64,000 nt of DNA from Rhizoctonia solani (GCF_016906535.1 NC_057382.1:1178001-1242000), one strand, 5' to 3'; counted from the stretch's first letter, positions 25,748 through 38,639 are shown. Numbers and translations: made by a program. The notes: generated by a model from the letters alone, not told the origin.

Positions 25748-26909
25748 TTACCCAAAGCGCTCCTTGGCCATGTTACGGAACATAGCCATAGTCTCAGCCT
25801 CGCGTGCTTTCATTGCTTCTAGTCTATCATTTGACGATCCATTCCCGTTTCCAGAAGTCGCTTTTTTCTCTGCCCACCGAGCTCTTGCGGCGTCTCGCCT
25901 TGCAATACTAAGCGGCCGTCAATTAAACTACCGATATGGCCGTTATGAATATGGACACTTACGCAGCTTGGAAGCTATCACTATTCCCGGCCCCCATCAG
26001 CACATCCTCGCCTACTTCCAATCCGCCCTCTTCTTTTCTATCCCGCATAGCTTTGTCATCCTCCCGCCGGGCCCGTTTTTTCTCCATCATGCCTTCTCGG
26101 CCAACCGCCTTTGGTCCAATGCCACCATCTTCATCTTCGAGTCTCTCTCGAGCCCGCTTGTTGGCTGTACGGCGCTCTCCCCTGGCTGATTCGACAGCTT
26201 CTTCTCGCTGAAGCGTGAGGTCCGAGGCCGAAGGCAGTGAAGGGCCAATCGCTTTTCCGGGAGGAAGGGATGGTCCTTGAGTGCGCTTGGACGCTGTGCT
26301 GGACGTAGGCGGGGCATCAAGGTCGTAGGTCGCCTGGCTAACTAACAGCGCCACGCATTCAGATGTCAATACGCGAGTGTGTAACGAGAAGCGACTGTTG
26401 GCTTACCTGCTTCTCGCGCAGCTCTGAGCTCGGCAGCGCTAACCTTTACCATTGTCGGCGAATGACCACCTGTATGAAGTCTGCGATGATGCAGGTCGTG
26501 CACTTTCGGTAGCTTCATCGGCGTTGTAGTTCTTTGGGAAGTTTTCCCTTGTTCCAGGCCTTGGTTCAAGTTAAGTGTTTCGGTTGCCACGAAAACCGAT
26601 AAGCAATATTTACCTTGACAAAACTTGCGAAAGTAACTACTCGAACCCGGGCCGTAGGAAAATTAAGTTAATGCCCTTACAAACGTCAGTCAAGCTCTAT
26701 GTACAAAATATCTCAAGTGAAAACTCACTGCCTGGCCGCTCGCCTGAGAGTTCGTCGAAGTATTTGCCACGCTCCTCTCGCAGCCATGCCCTAAATTCGG
26801 AATTCTTCTTGAAATAATCCGACTCGGATATTTCGGATACACCCAGAGACTTTAAGGATAACTTGGGTGTGGGGGAGCGCGAGCGCGAACGTGATCTGTC
26901 CCGAGGCAT
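25748..26909 (-). CDS. SCI1-like (style cell-cycle inhibitor 1 family) nuclear protein
   Basis: Starts at ATG 26909 with an Arg/Ser tract (MPRDRSRSRSRSPTP), then LGVSEISESDYFKKNSEF and WLREERGKYFDELSGE. This is the signature block of the plant SCI1 family and its fungal and animal relatives, small nuclear proteins thought to act near splicing factors and cell-cycle control. Later exons encode KVSAAELRAAREAG (about 26430) and a long Lys/Arg/Glu-rich coil (LTLQREEAVESARGERRTAN near 26180). The last exon has RRDAARARWAEKKA and ends AMFRNMAKERFG with the stop at 25748-25750. The exon carrying the usual WN-x-G-K-L continuation is not obvious in the 26590-26700 interval. Family assignment rests on the N-terminal block and the overall layout. 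Confidence 0.7.
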
Positions 26910-26991
26910 GGTTGTCGGGATGACGATGTTCCTTGAGTTGGCATTTGCAACGCTGTTGAGTAAGCTCGGCGCTTAATGGCTCTGGACATTG

Positions 26992-28020
26992 GTTAGAAAA
27001 ATAAGCAATAACAGCTCGACTCGGTCTCTTATATTCACTTTGTGAGGCTAGGAACGCTCAGGTTTCCGGGGACAACCTGTTTTGGTCCAAATAATTCTGG
27101 GACGCTCGGCCAGGCTCTGGAGTACTGCACGAGTGCGCTCGATGCATAGAGCCCGATCTTCGAAGCGCCTATTGTCCTTTACGAGTCTACGAGTGGTCCG
27201 GAGGCTTTCGGACCCGTCGAATAACTAGGTATAATTACGGTGTCTTCGTTGTTGTGGTTGTGGTTAGGTCGCTTCAAGGCTTGAAGTTCAAGCTCAAACT
27301 GCTAGTGTTTGATTTCGATTGCTGCGCTAACTTGGTACCATGTCTCGATCAATTGGAAGACCAAATCTAGGATGCTTTCCCCCAAGTTGACCAGACTTGA
27401 ATAACCAAATTTAGCTTCATATATGTATATGTATATTACGGGGTTCTCGTTCTCTTGCGCATTTCCCCGAGCTCAATTTGTGCTACTGGACATGGTCATA
27501 ATCCAGTGAGAATTTACCATTATGCACAAGACACTTGCGTAGGGCTAACTTAGCCGCAATTTGCTTTGATCTAGATCTGGGTAGGAGAATAACGCCCTGA
27601 GTAACTCCTACTTGCCCTCTTACTCAAGTTAATTTTGGTTTCTAGGAGAGAGGTCGTGGCCTACTGCATGTGAGGGCAGAGCTTCAAGAATCCATGAATG
27701 ATCAACGATCCTTGACCCAGGATTATTCAAGTTTTCCAGTGTTGCCACTTGATTACATGTTCCTGGAGCGAGAACTGACTGATGCTTAAATAGGTAAGGA
27801 TCTTCTCAGTTTGCTATCACTAAGTACACCTACCATTGCAATAATAAACAGGACGTCCCCCGGCTCCCTCAAAAGAGATATATGGATACTTTACGCATTT
27901 ACACTCGTCAACGCTAATTAGACTATTCAAGCCTCTTTTAAATTGGATATAGCAAGCAGGAACGAGCAGCCATATCGGCGATAGTCAACCATTTGTCAGG
28001 GACCAACCCAACATTTTTAG
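26992..28020 (+). repeat. Direct repeat DR1, copy 1 (about 1.03 kb)
   Basis: From about 26992 (ttagaaaaataag, acagctcgactcggtct) to 28020 (ccaacccaacatttttag), nearly identical to 28482-29520 with scattered substitutions and 1-10 base indels. Both copies share cggtccggaggctttcggac and gtgagggcagagct. The ends are not the TG..CA expected of LTRs, and I see no reading frame shared by both copies. Function unknown; it fills most of the SCI1/GH43 intergenic space. Confidence 0.85.
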
Positions 28021-28069
28021 GGCCAGGTAAGGCGGGCAGCTATATTCACCTGAAGGAGGTGTGCTATTT

Positions 28070-28242
28070 CTCTACGGGGACCTGAAAAACTCCGGAGTGC
28101 TCAGGTTTTGGGGACCTGCTCTTTGGATCCCACCGGATCCGGAGCGTCCCGCGAGCACTTCGGAGCGTCATTTTATGCTCCGAAATACTCGCTTACCTTG
28201 TGAGCGAGTGAGCGCTCCGGGAGTTTTCAGGTCCTCGTAGAG
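28070..28242. mobile_element. Small non-autonomous inverted-repeat element (MITE-like)
   Basis: 173 bases bounded by imperfect inverted repeats of about 34 bases. The left end ctctacggggacctgaaa and the reverse complement of the right end, ctctacgaggacctgaaa, match and continue through ctccggagtgctca / tcccggagcgctca. The interior has further gagcg/cgctc palindromes. No coding capacity. It lies in the 461-base spacer between the two DR1 copies. A clear target-site duplication is not visible. Confidence 0.6.
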
Positions 28243-28481
28243 TTATGATGGGCGAGCAATCTGTCATGATACGACTTTTTTATTCATATTTAACGAGCTA
28301 CAAGCGAACAAGGCAAACCGCTCAGCTCATCCCATGATACGACGAAAACCATGACTGAGAGCCCGAGACCTATAATGTCAAGGGAATAGATATCCAAGGC
28401 TTTGCGTCGCAATGCCGGCTTGTTGGTAATCTAATAATTAACTCTATTGTCTCTGAATATGGGTGCCCGTCTACTCGAAAG

Positions 28482-29520
28482 ATTTAGAAAAACAAAAATG
28501 ACAGCTCGACTCGGTCTTATATTCACTCTGCGGGCCAAGGAATTTCCAGGCTTCCGCGGCCAGCCCATTTTGGTTCAAATTATTCTGGGGCACTCAGCCA
28601 GGTTCTGTGAGGCACTGCACGAGTGCACCGGATGCATAGAACCCGATCTTCGAAGCGCCCGTTATCTTCCACGAGTCTACGAGCGGTCCGGAGGCTTTCG
28701 GACCCGTCGAATAACTAGGGTATAATTACAGTGTCTTCGTTTGTTGTAGTTGTGGTTAGGTCGCTTCAAGGCTTGAAGTTCAAGCTCAAACTGCTAGTGT
28801 TTGATTTCGATTACTGCGCTAACTTGGTACCATGTCTCGATCAATTGGAAGACCAAATGTAGGATGCTTTCCCCCCAAGTTGACCAGACTTGAATCACCA
28901 AATTTAGCTTCATATATTATATGTATATTACGGGGTTCTCGTTCTCTTGCGCATTTCCCCGAGCTCAATTTGTGCTACTGGACATGGTCATAATCCAGTG
29001 AGAATTTACCATCATGCACAAGACACTTGCGTAGGGCTAACTTAGCCGCAATTGGCTTTGATCTAGATCTGGGTAGGAGAATAACGCCGTGAGTAACTCC
29101 TGTTTGCCCTCTTACTCAAGTTAATTTTGGTTTCTAGGAGAGAGGTCGTGGCCTACTGCATGTGAGGGCAGAGCTCCAAGAATCCATAATATGATCAACG
29201 ATCCTTGACCCAGGATTATTCAAGTTTTCAGTGTTGCCACTTGATTACATTGTTCCTGGAGCGAGAACTGACTGATGCTTAAATAGGTAAGAATCTTCTC
29301 AGTTTGCTATCACTAAGTACACCTACCAATTGCAGCGTTCGTAATAAAACAGGACGTCCCCGGCTCCCTCAAAAGAGATGTATGGATACTTTACGCATTT
29401 ACACTCGTCAACGCTAATTAGACTATTCAAGCCTCTTTTAAATTGGATATAGCAAGCAGGAACGAGCAGCCATATCGGCGATAGTCAATCATTTGTTAGG
29501 GACCAACCCAACATTTTTAG
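28482..29520 (+). repeat. Direct repeat DR1, copy 2 (about 1.04 kb)
   Basis: Second copy of the repeat at 26992-28020, in the same orientation and offset by about 1490-1500 bases. The match ends exactly after ccaacccaacatttttag; sequence beyond 29520 is unrelated to that beyond 28020. An open frame at 28447-28725 overlaps its left part but is not maintained in copy 1. Confidence 0.85.
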
Positions 29521-30075
29521 GTGAATTCGGACATTGCCCTACATGGGGAACTAGCCTACTTCAGCACGACAAGAGTACAAGAACTAATGTAAGTATTCTC
29601 ATGCGTTCTTAACCTCCCAATCGGGCTCGTCAACCGCGTCCTGCATGGTAAATGATACCAACTTGGGCCTCCAGCCACGTGAGTGATACCTTCTATTACT
29701 ATGTTTGTGTATTACTCCGAGTACCAGTCGCATAACTGACCTTCGTTATGGCAGGTTCGGTAGAACTAAGGATCAATTACTCAACTGCAGCTGGAATTCA
29801 CCCAACTTCGATCTATTTGCCGACCATCACCTGTCCCGGTTTATGGGCTAAATTAGGCTATAGCGACCTTTTGTTAACTTCGAAATAGCTTCCTATCACC
29901 CGTTCCTTCATTCGCTTCGAGTATTCTACATTTCTTCCATAAGCATATGGTTGGAACCAGCTCTTGTGGATACTCGTGGGGCCTATGGATCCTTCTGGGA
30001 CAATAACTTCGCCATGGGGAATACACAGCCAAAAGGTTCTAGAGCTACTGTAGGTTTACTAGTGGGACGAAGCAG

Positions 30076-30083
30076 TATATAAG
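30076..30083 (+). promoter_or_regulatory. TATA box of the GH43 gene
   Basis: tatataag lies 50 bases upstream of the GH43 ATG, a typical distance for a fungal core promoter with a short leader. Confidence 0.6.
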
Positions 30084-30132
30084 ATGGCGTTCTTTTCAAC
30101 TGAACAATTTTATTGTTGGACCGACACTCACC

Positions 30133-31805
30133 ATGAAATTTTCGTTTTCGACTGTCGCCTTATCTGCGTTGTCACTTGTGAGCGGCGTGCTCGCGTATCC
30201 TTGGCCTGGTAAACATACAAAATATTACACGGTCGCTACTATTACTGAGACTAACCTATAGGTGGGTTACTGGGAGCTTGGACGTCCATGACCCTACTAT
30301 GTGCCGGGACTCGGCTGGTAAATGGTTCCTATTCTGTAAGTAGCTCGTTTTTGCTTGTGTGCATTTTGGGTTACTTAATGCCGCCACTACTTAGCTACTG
30401 GGTGAGCCTTTTGGTCTACTATACGCTTAAAGGCATTTCTGAATAGATAAATTGTGTAGAGTTGGTATCCCCATTCGCACATCGACCGACAGGTGAGTCG
30501 AGATCTCCGAATTTGTCGCTTCGCTCACTCATATCATCGATAGGATTAACTGGACCCTGGTCGGTACTGTATGGTCGCCTGGCCAGGCAACTTGGATTAC
30601 CCATACACAGGCGGAACTGATAAGGATATCTGGTAAGAGGCCAGTTTAACTCGTCAGTTTCTTCGCTAAGTACCCGCCAAAGGGCACCCGATTGTACATA
30701 CAAGAACGGGCAATTCTACGTGGGTTATTTCACATTCGACGATCGTAGATAGGACTGAGATGAGAGCGTTTCGATAAGTTGTACTATGCAACCTCTACCT
30801 TTGGCAGTCGTAACTCTGCCATCTTCTTCGCCAAGTCCTCTACTGGCCTTCCCGGTTCGTGGTCGCATCAAGGGCAGGTCCTTGCCACTAGCACTTCTAA
30901 TGACTATAATGTGAGAAACCAAACCTATATTCATATGTAGCTAATAAACACACTGTTCAGGCGATCGACCCCAACCTGATTATTGGTGAGTCCCAGTCCC
31001 TGAGCATGCCACAAAGCCGTTCTCAAAGGTCACTTAGACGGTAACAACTGGTGGTTGACGTTCGGATCCTACTGGAGTGGTATCAAGCTGTAAGTAGTCT
31101 GTCAGTACATATGCCCCTCTGTTGGCTGATTTTCAGCCGAATTCAGTGTTCAGTTGAGCCCGAGCACTGGGAAGCCTTCTAGCTCTACCGTTTATTCAAT
31201 TGCCAAGCGTACAGGTACGTCGCAGGCAATTAAAATTATGGGCGGTTGACTGAATTTATATGGTGCAGCGGGAGGAGGGGCAGTCGAAGCTCCCATCTTG
31301 GTAAGAACGGCAACTATTACTACTTGTTCACTAGCTGGGACAAATGCTGCTCTGGGGGACATCATCAACCTACAATGTTCGCGTTGGGCGCTCTACTAGG
31401 TTGGGCAAACGCCAAACTTGATTATGTTTTTGTCTTTATTCTGACCTCACCCTACAGTGTTACCGGGCCTTATGTTGATCAGGCTGGCGTCGCGCTTACT
31501 TCCGGTGGAGGTTAGCACGAATTTTAACCGCTCATTGGATTCCAGGCACCTAAGATGAATAACTTTCACTATACAGGAACATTGATTCTCTCTACGCACG
31601 ATTCTATCATTGGCCCTGGTGGACAACACGTTTACAAGGACTCAGATGCTTGGGTCATAGACTACCGTATGTTCCATATTAAATTATTACCTTGTCATCA
31701 GAACTAAATGTTATATGTATTTGGTCAGATTACTACACCAGCACTGGGTCATTGCTGGGCATCAATTTGCTCGACTTCTCGAGTGGATGGCCTGTTCTCT
31801 ATTGA
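30133..31805 (+). CDS. Secreted GH43 endo-1,5-alpha-L-arabinanase
   Basis: Predicted to hydrolyse the alpha-1,5-arabinan backbone of plant pectin outside the cell. A signal peptide (MKFSFSTVALSALSLVSGVL) starts at 30133. The three GH43 catalytic positions are visible: the base Asp in VHDPTMCRDSAGKWF (about 30280), the pKa-modulating Asp in AIDPNL (about 30965), and the acid Glu in AVEAPIL (about 31290). Family blocks include IPIRTSTDR, YTGGTDKDIWAP, CTYKNGQFYVGYFTF, DGNNWWLTFGSYWSGIKL, KNGNYYYLFTSWDKCC, YVDQAGVALTSGGGT, STHDSIIGPGGQHVY and a C-terminal LLGINLLDFSSGWPVLY with TGA at 31803-31805. The gene has about ten short introns. A one-base shift near 30590 separates GTVWSPGQATW from YPYTGGTDKDIW. 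Confidence 0.9.
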
Positions 31806-32612
31806 TGAGATATTAGATAATATCTGGGAGTAACATGATATGTATGGCCCAAAGTGGCTATCATGCTTCTGAGTATTACATCCAAGTGTATTCAATTATT
31901 AAGTCCAATATCCACCCATTATCAAAGGAGCGATAGGTTATTAAGCTATTGATTTAATTTACTACATCCAAAATATACTTCAAACACGAAAATGGCCTTG
32001 ATGTATCCAAGAGAAACATGAGGTGGTGGGACATAGCCTGCAGAGCCTAAGAGACCGGCGCTTACAGAGGTCACGTGGCCATCGCTCCAATTACGTGACC
32101 ACCGCCTCATTACCATTACCAACATAAATCACGCCCTGTTGACAAACGGGTCAAGCAACGCGCGCCTTGTCTTTCCTCCCACATTTCCTCCCTATTCTCT
32201 GTTATCGCGATCTTGAGCGTGGATTTCCCCGGCCTGTGAGTCGTGCTTGTGTCTTGGGTCCCCGCCTTGTGTTCCTCCACCGGCCGGTTGACACTCGGCA
32301 TCGTGGTGACAGGTTTCCCTGTATAGCCGTACACGCATACATACATGGATCTTGGGAGTGGAAGGCCCTACACTCAGTAGACCAATCGATTGAGAAGAAA
32401 TCGTTGTAAGATTTTGTACTGTTTGTTTACACTATTAGATCCTATTCATAAGATTCGCAAATACGGATTTCCAATAAATCCTCCTGTAACGCAAAGCCAA
32501 CGGACGCTTTCCGCGCCACTTTTCAGTAAAATAAGTAAAACACAAATTTTATTGGAAACTGTATAACAGGGAATATTAGTGGAAGATTGATGGTTAACAA
32601 ATTCTCTACGTA
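31806..32612. other. Intergenic between convergent GH43 and Argonaute genes
   Basis: Presumably 3' flanks of both genes. Short ORFs at 32116-32409 lie on both strands of the same DNA and show no motif. Nothing else seen. Confidence 0.35.
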
Positions 32613-35600
32613 CTACATCTTATAGCGCTGCCCATTATGAGCTTGCTTGAAGTTATCCTGGAAGCGTTGAACAGCAGCACCGGTTTCGCCACTTGCTTCA
32701 GTTCCGGTATCGTTAATTGAGGCGTAACCGAAAGATGGATCATAATGATTTTTGGCTCGCGCGCACACAATATCGGCATCTATGTGTCTCATGTGAATAA
32801 CCGGATGGACACGAAAACGGCCAGTGCTTACAATAAACAGGGGCAGGGATTGAAACGGAACGGGTTGCCCGCGCGTACACATGACACAGAGCATATGATA
32901 CGGCTTGTATGCCATCAACAGTAAAGTGGTTCTCATGAAGGACGCTATCCAGAAAATTGAATTAATATTAAATATGTTTGGAGTATGTGTGACACACCTG
33001 TAATGCGACGAACGTGATGTTCCAAGGAGCCCACCGTGGCTTTGGAGATAAAAATCGAACTCTGTTGGCTATCATCAGGAGTTAATATTTCGAAGCTGAA
33101 ACTTGAAGTATTGCACTAACATGGCCAACACTAAGGTTTAAATTGTATGCGCAGTCAGAGGATATATGAAGACTTAAGTATACATAGTTACGTACACATC
33201 GTCCACAACGGTCCCAGCCGGGCAGTTTCCACTCTTGTCCTCGCTCCCGTGCGTCGGAAAAAAGAGCTGATGATGTCGCTTGCCTAAATTAAGGCGTGAG
33301 GTAGACTTCTCACCATTTGAACCTTGATTAACTTACCAACAACCACTACCGTAATGGTAGGATCAATTATGGCGCTTGCATGCGTCTAGAATGTTTCTAG
33401 TTCAGCTACAAACCTACCGTGAGATGGCAATTAAATACTACCTCGTATAGCGGAAAGCTCAGTGGCAAGAACTTCTGAAAACTGGCCCTCTGGACAGGAG
33501 CTTAGAGATATAGTATTTGACTATTGGAGATGGCTCACCTGATACTCCGTCGCGATAATAAATCACCCGTCTGGGAAATGCTATTTCTTCTTTTCTTGCG
33601 TTGACTTCCAGTAGGCATGGCGTCCAAGCACTTCGTAGACCATGTTCTCCAGGTTGTGGATAATTTCAAGGCTTAGTAAATGGTCAGTTTGAGAAGGGTG
33701 TCCCACAAACGCACTGCATACCCGGATTGTTGAACCTGACTAACAGCCGTATAATGACTAGGGTTAATTTGTCAGATAGCTCTGCAGTATGACTGGGCTA
33801 GATAATCTTACGCCACGGTAGAATCAATGCTCCCAACCAAGGCTGCAAATGAAGGGCGCTCTTTAGCCCCGGGTCCAGGAGCAGGGTGCATCACGTCTGC
33901 GCCTGAAGAAAATACCATTAGGTAGGAGCATAAAATATTATACAAGACTTACCCAATATGATTGGTGGGTTGGCAGCGTCTACAAGGAATCTTAGGTTGG
34001 GGGCATTTGGGTCAAGAACATTGTTTACTCCGCCAAGTTTTGCGTTGATCCTATAGCGGATAGTCAATTGGCTATCCAAAAAGATGATAAAGTCAGCAAC
34101 TCACTTCAGACATACATTTGCCCAATATTGAGGCTTAGCACCCCTGCATTTATTTGACCTGAGGCATTGGGTTGCCACGCCTTGCTATAGTAGGGCGGTA
34201 AACATTGCGGAATGAAGAGGTCATGCCTATATCTTACAGTAACATCTCCAAAGCTTTTGAAGAGTATCTTTTAGAATAACTGAACCAAATTGAGAAGCAA
34301 ATCTAACATACTGTTTAACTGCCTGATACAGTTCTGCAGAGCTTTCTGGAAGTACAATCACAATAAGACTTGGTGGAGCTTTTGTTTTTTGATACACTTG
34401 TTGCCCTGCCAAGCGGAGTTGCTTCATAAACTCTAGTCAATATACAATTCGCATAGGGGAGTATTTTACTTTACCTGTCCCACGTCCAGATACTGGGCTG
34501 TAAATGTACCAATCAATGAGAAGGACTGCAACACAAATATCAAATTTGCTTACCAGAGGGGAATACAATAGGCGGATCGTTTGAGATTTGCTGAATACCT
34601 ACAGCAACAATGTCAAGCCATGAACTAACAGATAACCACTAGCTTACCCAATAGGTCTGCTTGCTCCTTTAAGCCCTTCACAATGTCCTGAGCATCGCCT
34701 TGGCGGATACTACGTGTATCGTATATGACTAATGCCCACCCCGTACACTGGGCGCCCTTGAAAAACTTTTGGTCGCGAACATTCCAGGACCCGTCTTTTG
34801 GGTGCTGAGAGCAGATTAATCCATTCGCAAACACTTCAAATAAACCTCAAATAAACCTACAATCTGCCTAGACTTGCTATTGGGACCATAATTAAGGGCC
34901 GGAGGTGGAATTACACGAGCCAGAGCCTTCTCTGGATGCTGGCTCACAGCCATACCAAATTGGCGCATGTATTCTATGTATCGGGTTTAATTAACTCATG
35001 ATCAAAATGCGTGAATAATTCAACGTACCAGATTGCCCATATTGTAATACCTCCAGAGAAATTTCAGATAAGAACAAAGGCCGAATTTTAATGGAGCTCA
35101 CCGAGTGACCAGCAACAATCGAGTTTAGGCGCTCTTTAGGTTTCTAACAGGACTTTCAAATAAATTCTTTGAAGAAAACTATGCATCAGCTACAAACCTT
35201 TGTTGAAAACGCTAGCATTGAGCTTATGAGTTCTGGAGGTATTTGCCTCTTCATAAGCTGTCCAGGGATAATTGAACATAACTCAATAGGGTATGCCGCC
35301 CCGGACCCGGTCTAAATTGTTGGAGGTTAGGTTATAAATAAAGCAAACGCAACAACGGGAGTACAGGTCACTTACTTCAACGCAGGTATATCTAGGAAAT
35401 GAAAGATTGATACCAAGCGTTTGGAAGTAGTGAGCAACCGTTATTTCATTTCCCTCAGAGTTTGTGAACAGGAGCGTGTCAGCGCCTTGAGAAGTAATCC
35501 TTCTTATCACCTTGGGCCTGTTGCTGACTTGGCCACTCCGTTCTCTATGAGTCGTAACGAAACGGACGCCTACCAACAATCGTTCGAGTTTGAGTCGATC

Positions 35601-37114
35601 GCGGTCTTAAAGGGCATTTTTAGATAACATCAACTACTAATTTTTGTTGCTTACCGGAAAGCCCCTGACCAGGCACCAGTGAATTAGGACTATTGTTGAC
35701 TAAGATTTGCTGGCACACCCCAATCATCGGTCCAGGAGAATGCCTATGATACGAGTCAGAAACGCCTTCTATTAGCACGATTCACGTACATTGCTCCTGA
35801 AAAATAATCAATGAGTAAATGGTCCATAATCAAAGTCATTACGCACCCGTCGAAATATCGATGTTGATAAGCATCGAAGCCATTCCAGGCCGGACGGACT
35901 GGAAGTATCCACGCCATAGCTCCTATAAGAACATCTGAGTAAAAAGGCTTGACCATGACATAGTAACTCACTATTCCACCGCCAATGGGACGGACTTCCT
36001 TGTTAGTGAAGAACGAACGAGCGTTGAATGGATAGCGCCTAGACAACAAGACATGCCCATTGAGAGAAGTTAGCAGACCAGACACAAAGTGCTCACAGTA
36101 TTGGGTCCATTCGGACTACAACGTTCACTGCAGTGAAGGCGGTGAGGACTTCCTTGCTTATGGATTGTCGTCCCTCTTGGTACCTTTGAAGAAGGCTACA
36201 ATCATGCAAAATTAGTAGTTTACACGCATATACACACAAAAAATCCGTACACCGGATTAATTGTTGCAACGTGTTTGAGTGTAACCTGATAGACTCTAGG
36301 CGGCCTTCCTCCCGGACGTGCTGGCTCCATCGATACATCAAACTGGACAAAATATATGTCATAAAGTTTAGTTAAAGACCATAACCCCATATGCATACTG
36401 TTTGTATCTTTCCATCCCTGCTTGAAAGAGGCAGACACCGGCTGGCGAACAGGTTTTTGCGCCCATCATATACTGTACGGGGAGTGAAGATGGTAGGGGC
36501 GACCTGCTCTTGAAGCGTACGAATCACATCTAGGTTCCATTTGACCGGTTTCGGAACATCCGTTTTGATGTCTATGCAAAATATTATGAGCAAAGGCTAT
36601 CGAGATTGAACCAAGAACTTACCGACTATGATACATCGAGATAATTCAAATTTGTATAAGCATACTGACGAACTAAACACGATAGGCACAGACCATCATA
36701 GTGATGAAGCGTCACCTCGGGTAGAGTAATTTTAAAGTTGTTAGTGGTGACTGTTAGCTGCCGGCCAGCAGTACCACGTGCAGTTGGCCTCCGAACACCA
36801 ACAGTCGTAACACCGTCAGCGATTGTGGGCGCATCCACTCCGGTTGCCTCTTCAGGATCAGGATGATACTCAGGAACAACAGCCGCTTCGTAGCGCGGAG
36901 CAAAGCCGGAGCCACCTCGCCCGCGTGGGCCACCTCTCCCCCTACTGTGGCTCTGTGTGTTTTGATCACCACCACGGCCACCGCGATCACTGCCACGACC
37001 TCGGTCACCCCCGCCTCGGTCGCCTCCACGACCACGATAGCCTGAGCCACGACCACGGTCACCCCCAGGGGGTGTTCCGCGACCGCGGCTTTGGCCACGT
37101 TGCTGAGGAGGCAT
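32613..37114 (-). CDS. Argonaute (QDE-2/AGO-type small-RNA effector)
   Basis: Core protein of RNA silencing: binds a small guide RNA and can cut complementary RNA. It starts at ATG 37114 with a long RGG-rich segment (about 36920-37110), then [13 protein letters not shown] opening the ArgoN domain and [49 protein letters not shown] (about 36000) and [18 protein letters not shown]. The PAZ region is about 35100-35570 ([17 protein letters not shown]). MID/PIWI follows: [45 protein letters not shown] (first Asp, about 33895), [16 protein letters not shown] (Glu finger, about 33640), [17 protein letters not shown] (Asp, about 33560), [13 protein letters not shown] (His, about 32870) and the end [12 protein letters not shown]. 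All four slicer residues are therefore present. It has about 20 short introns. One apparent one-base shift lies in an A/G-rich run near 33597. Confidence 0.93.
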
Positions 37115-38639
37115 AACTAGTGGGCTATCTGATGGGAAATGTGAATGCTCGAGAGTAAGATTGTGGGGAAACGATGTGGCTAGGAGGCAGGATGGCGTGG
37201 CTACGACCTCTGATGTGGCTACAAATACCTGGCCAGATCTACACTAGCCACAACACCCTGAGCCTGAGAACAATGGAGTTGCGGCCCGGCCTCGAGGCTC
37301 CAAATCATGACTCGAACTAAGAAGACAATACATATACGGCATGAACGATGGAATCACCTAGTCCTACACATACACGGGTAGGAGAAGAGATTTACATGTA
37401 CTACCGAAGCACATGTGCAAGTGGTGGATCCAGAATCAGATTTGGATATCGGAAACTAAGCCTAATATGGTCTTAAGCCAATAGTAGTGACGCCAGCAAA
37501 CTGCATAATGTGGCTACGCGGAACGTACACATACACCGGGTGGAGGAACCCAATAGATGATTATTGATCAATGGTCCGTTTTGCTTGAATATGGCCGCCT
37601 AATTTCTTTGCCAGTAGGTAGTTAGCCTTGATTATTTCTATAGCTCGTCGACTAAATTGGTAACTTGCGCTGCCACTCGTCGAATGAGCAGGAAGTTTCC
37701 TTCGTTAGTCGCAGTGCTCGCAAAGCGTTATAATCTAATGCTGAATACAGATGTTTCGCAAGCTGAGCCCTCAAGGTATACGTACGGAAATTCTCATCAA
37801 ATTCGGATTTTCTAAGAATTTGAACCCGAAAATCTGCAATCGGGTGACGCGTAACAGTGAGCTGAGGATACAGATTCATTCAAACAGCGGTCGGATCTTA
37901 CCGGCACTCCATATAAAAGGCACGACTCTTGTGTACAGAAAATTGGTACTTCTGAGTTCCACGCCTTACTGATAATTATGTCCGGGAGAATTTTTCCCAC
38001 GGGGACATTTTCACTCTTCTATATGATATCTATTGGATTTCGATAAATAAATGCGTAGAAACGCTACTGTATTCATTGGAATCGATAGTCTGTCCATCAC
38101 GATTCACATGGCTATTTTTAGTCGAGTTGAAAGATAACGTTTGTAGGTCATCAATATATAGGCCTGAGCATAGAAGTTTCTAAATACTTGAGAATCGGTC
38201 AGATATGCATGTAACTGGACTAGAATCTGTATTAATGCTGCAAAGGGCAGAACCACAATGCTACGATCGCGAGAGCCTTTGGACGCAGTCGCAGTGCTTT
38301 AATAACAAACGACATCTCTACGGTATACATATGTGCCATACGTGAGAACTGTTGAGCTTAAGCCGGGTGGATTTTATCAAAACAAATGTGGAGAACGGAG
38401 TAAGTAAAGCAATGGAAAGAACGCTGATTATCTGCGCGTGCCCACTTCTGGAGCCCGAGCGCTTCTCGGCCATCACCACCTACACATTCGGGGATCACGG
38501 TCGTGGCTGTTCACCACTGCGCACTCAACAATAGTCTTATTTGTGGGTGATACCTTGGTACGGCGCTGATTTCAGCTCATCAAGGGTTAAAAAGGTGCGC
38601 CAGTGGTAGCCGTCAAGGCATTTTGCTTTCATCCAAGCC
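37115..38639. other. Intergenic, no supported gene
   Basis: Upstream of both the Argonaute (minus) and the first HHE gene (plus), so promoters for both lie here. A minus ORF at 37652-37879 (LRAQLAKHLYSALDYNALRA) looks somewhat protein-like but has no recognisable motif or splice continuation; it could be a relic. Confidence 0.35.

Noticed and set aside
28447..28725. Plus ORF of 92 codons in the second direct repeat
   Set aside because: The corresponding frame is not open in the first copy, so no coding constraint is visible.
26992..29520. The 1.03-kb direct repeats as LTRs of a small retrotransposon
   Set aside because: Ends are not TG..CA, no primer-binding site or polypurine tract is evident, and the 461-base interior has no gag/pol coding.
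36823..37116. Plus-strand His/Asp-rich ORF opposite the Argonaute start
   Set aside because: Antisense shadow of the RGG-repeat coding segment.
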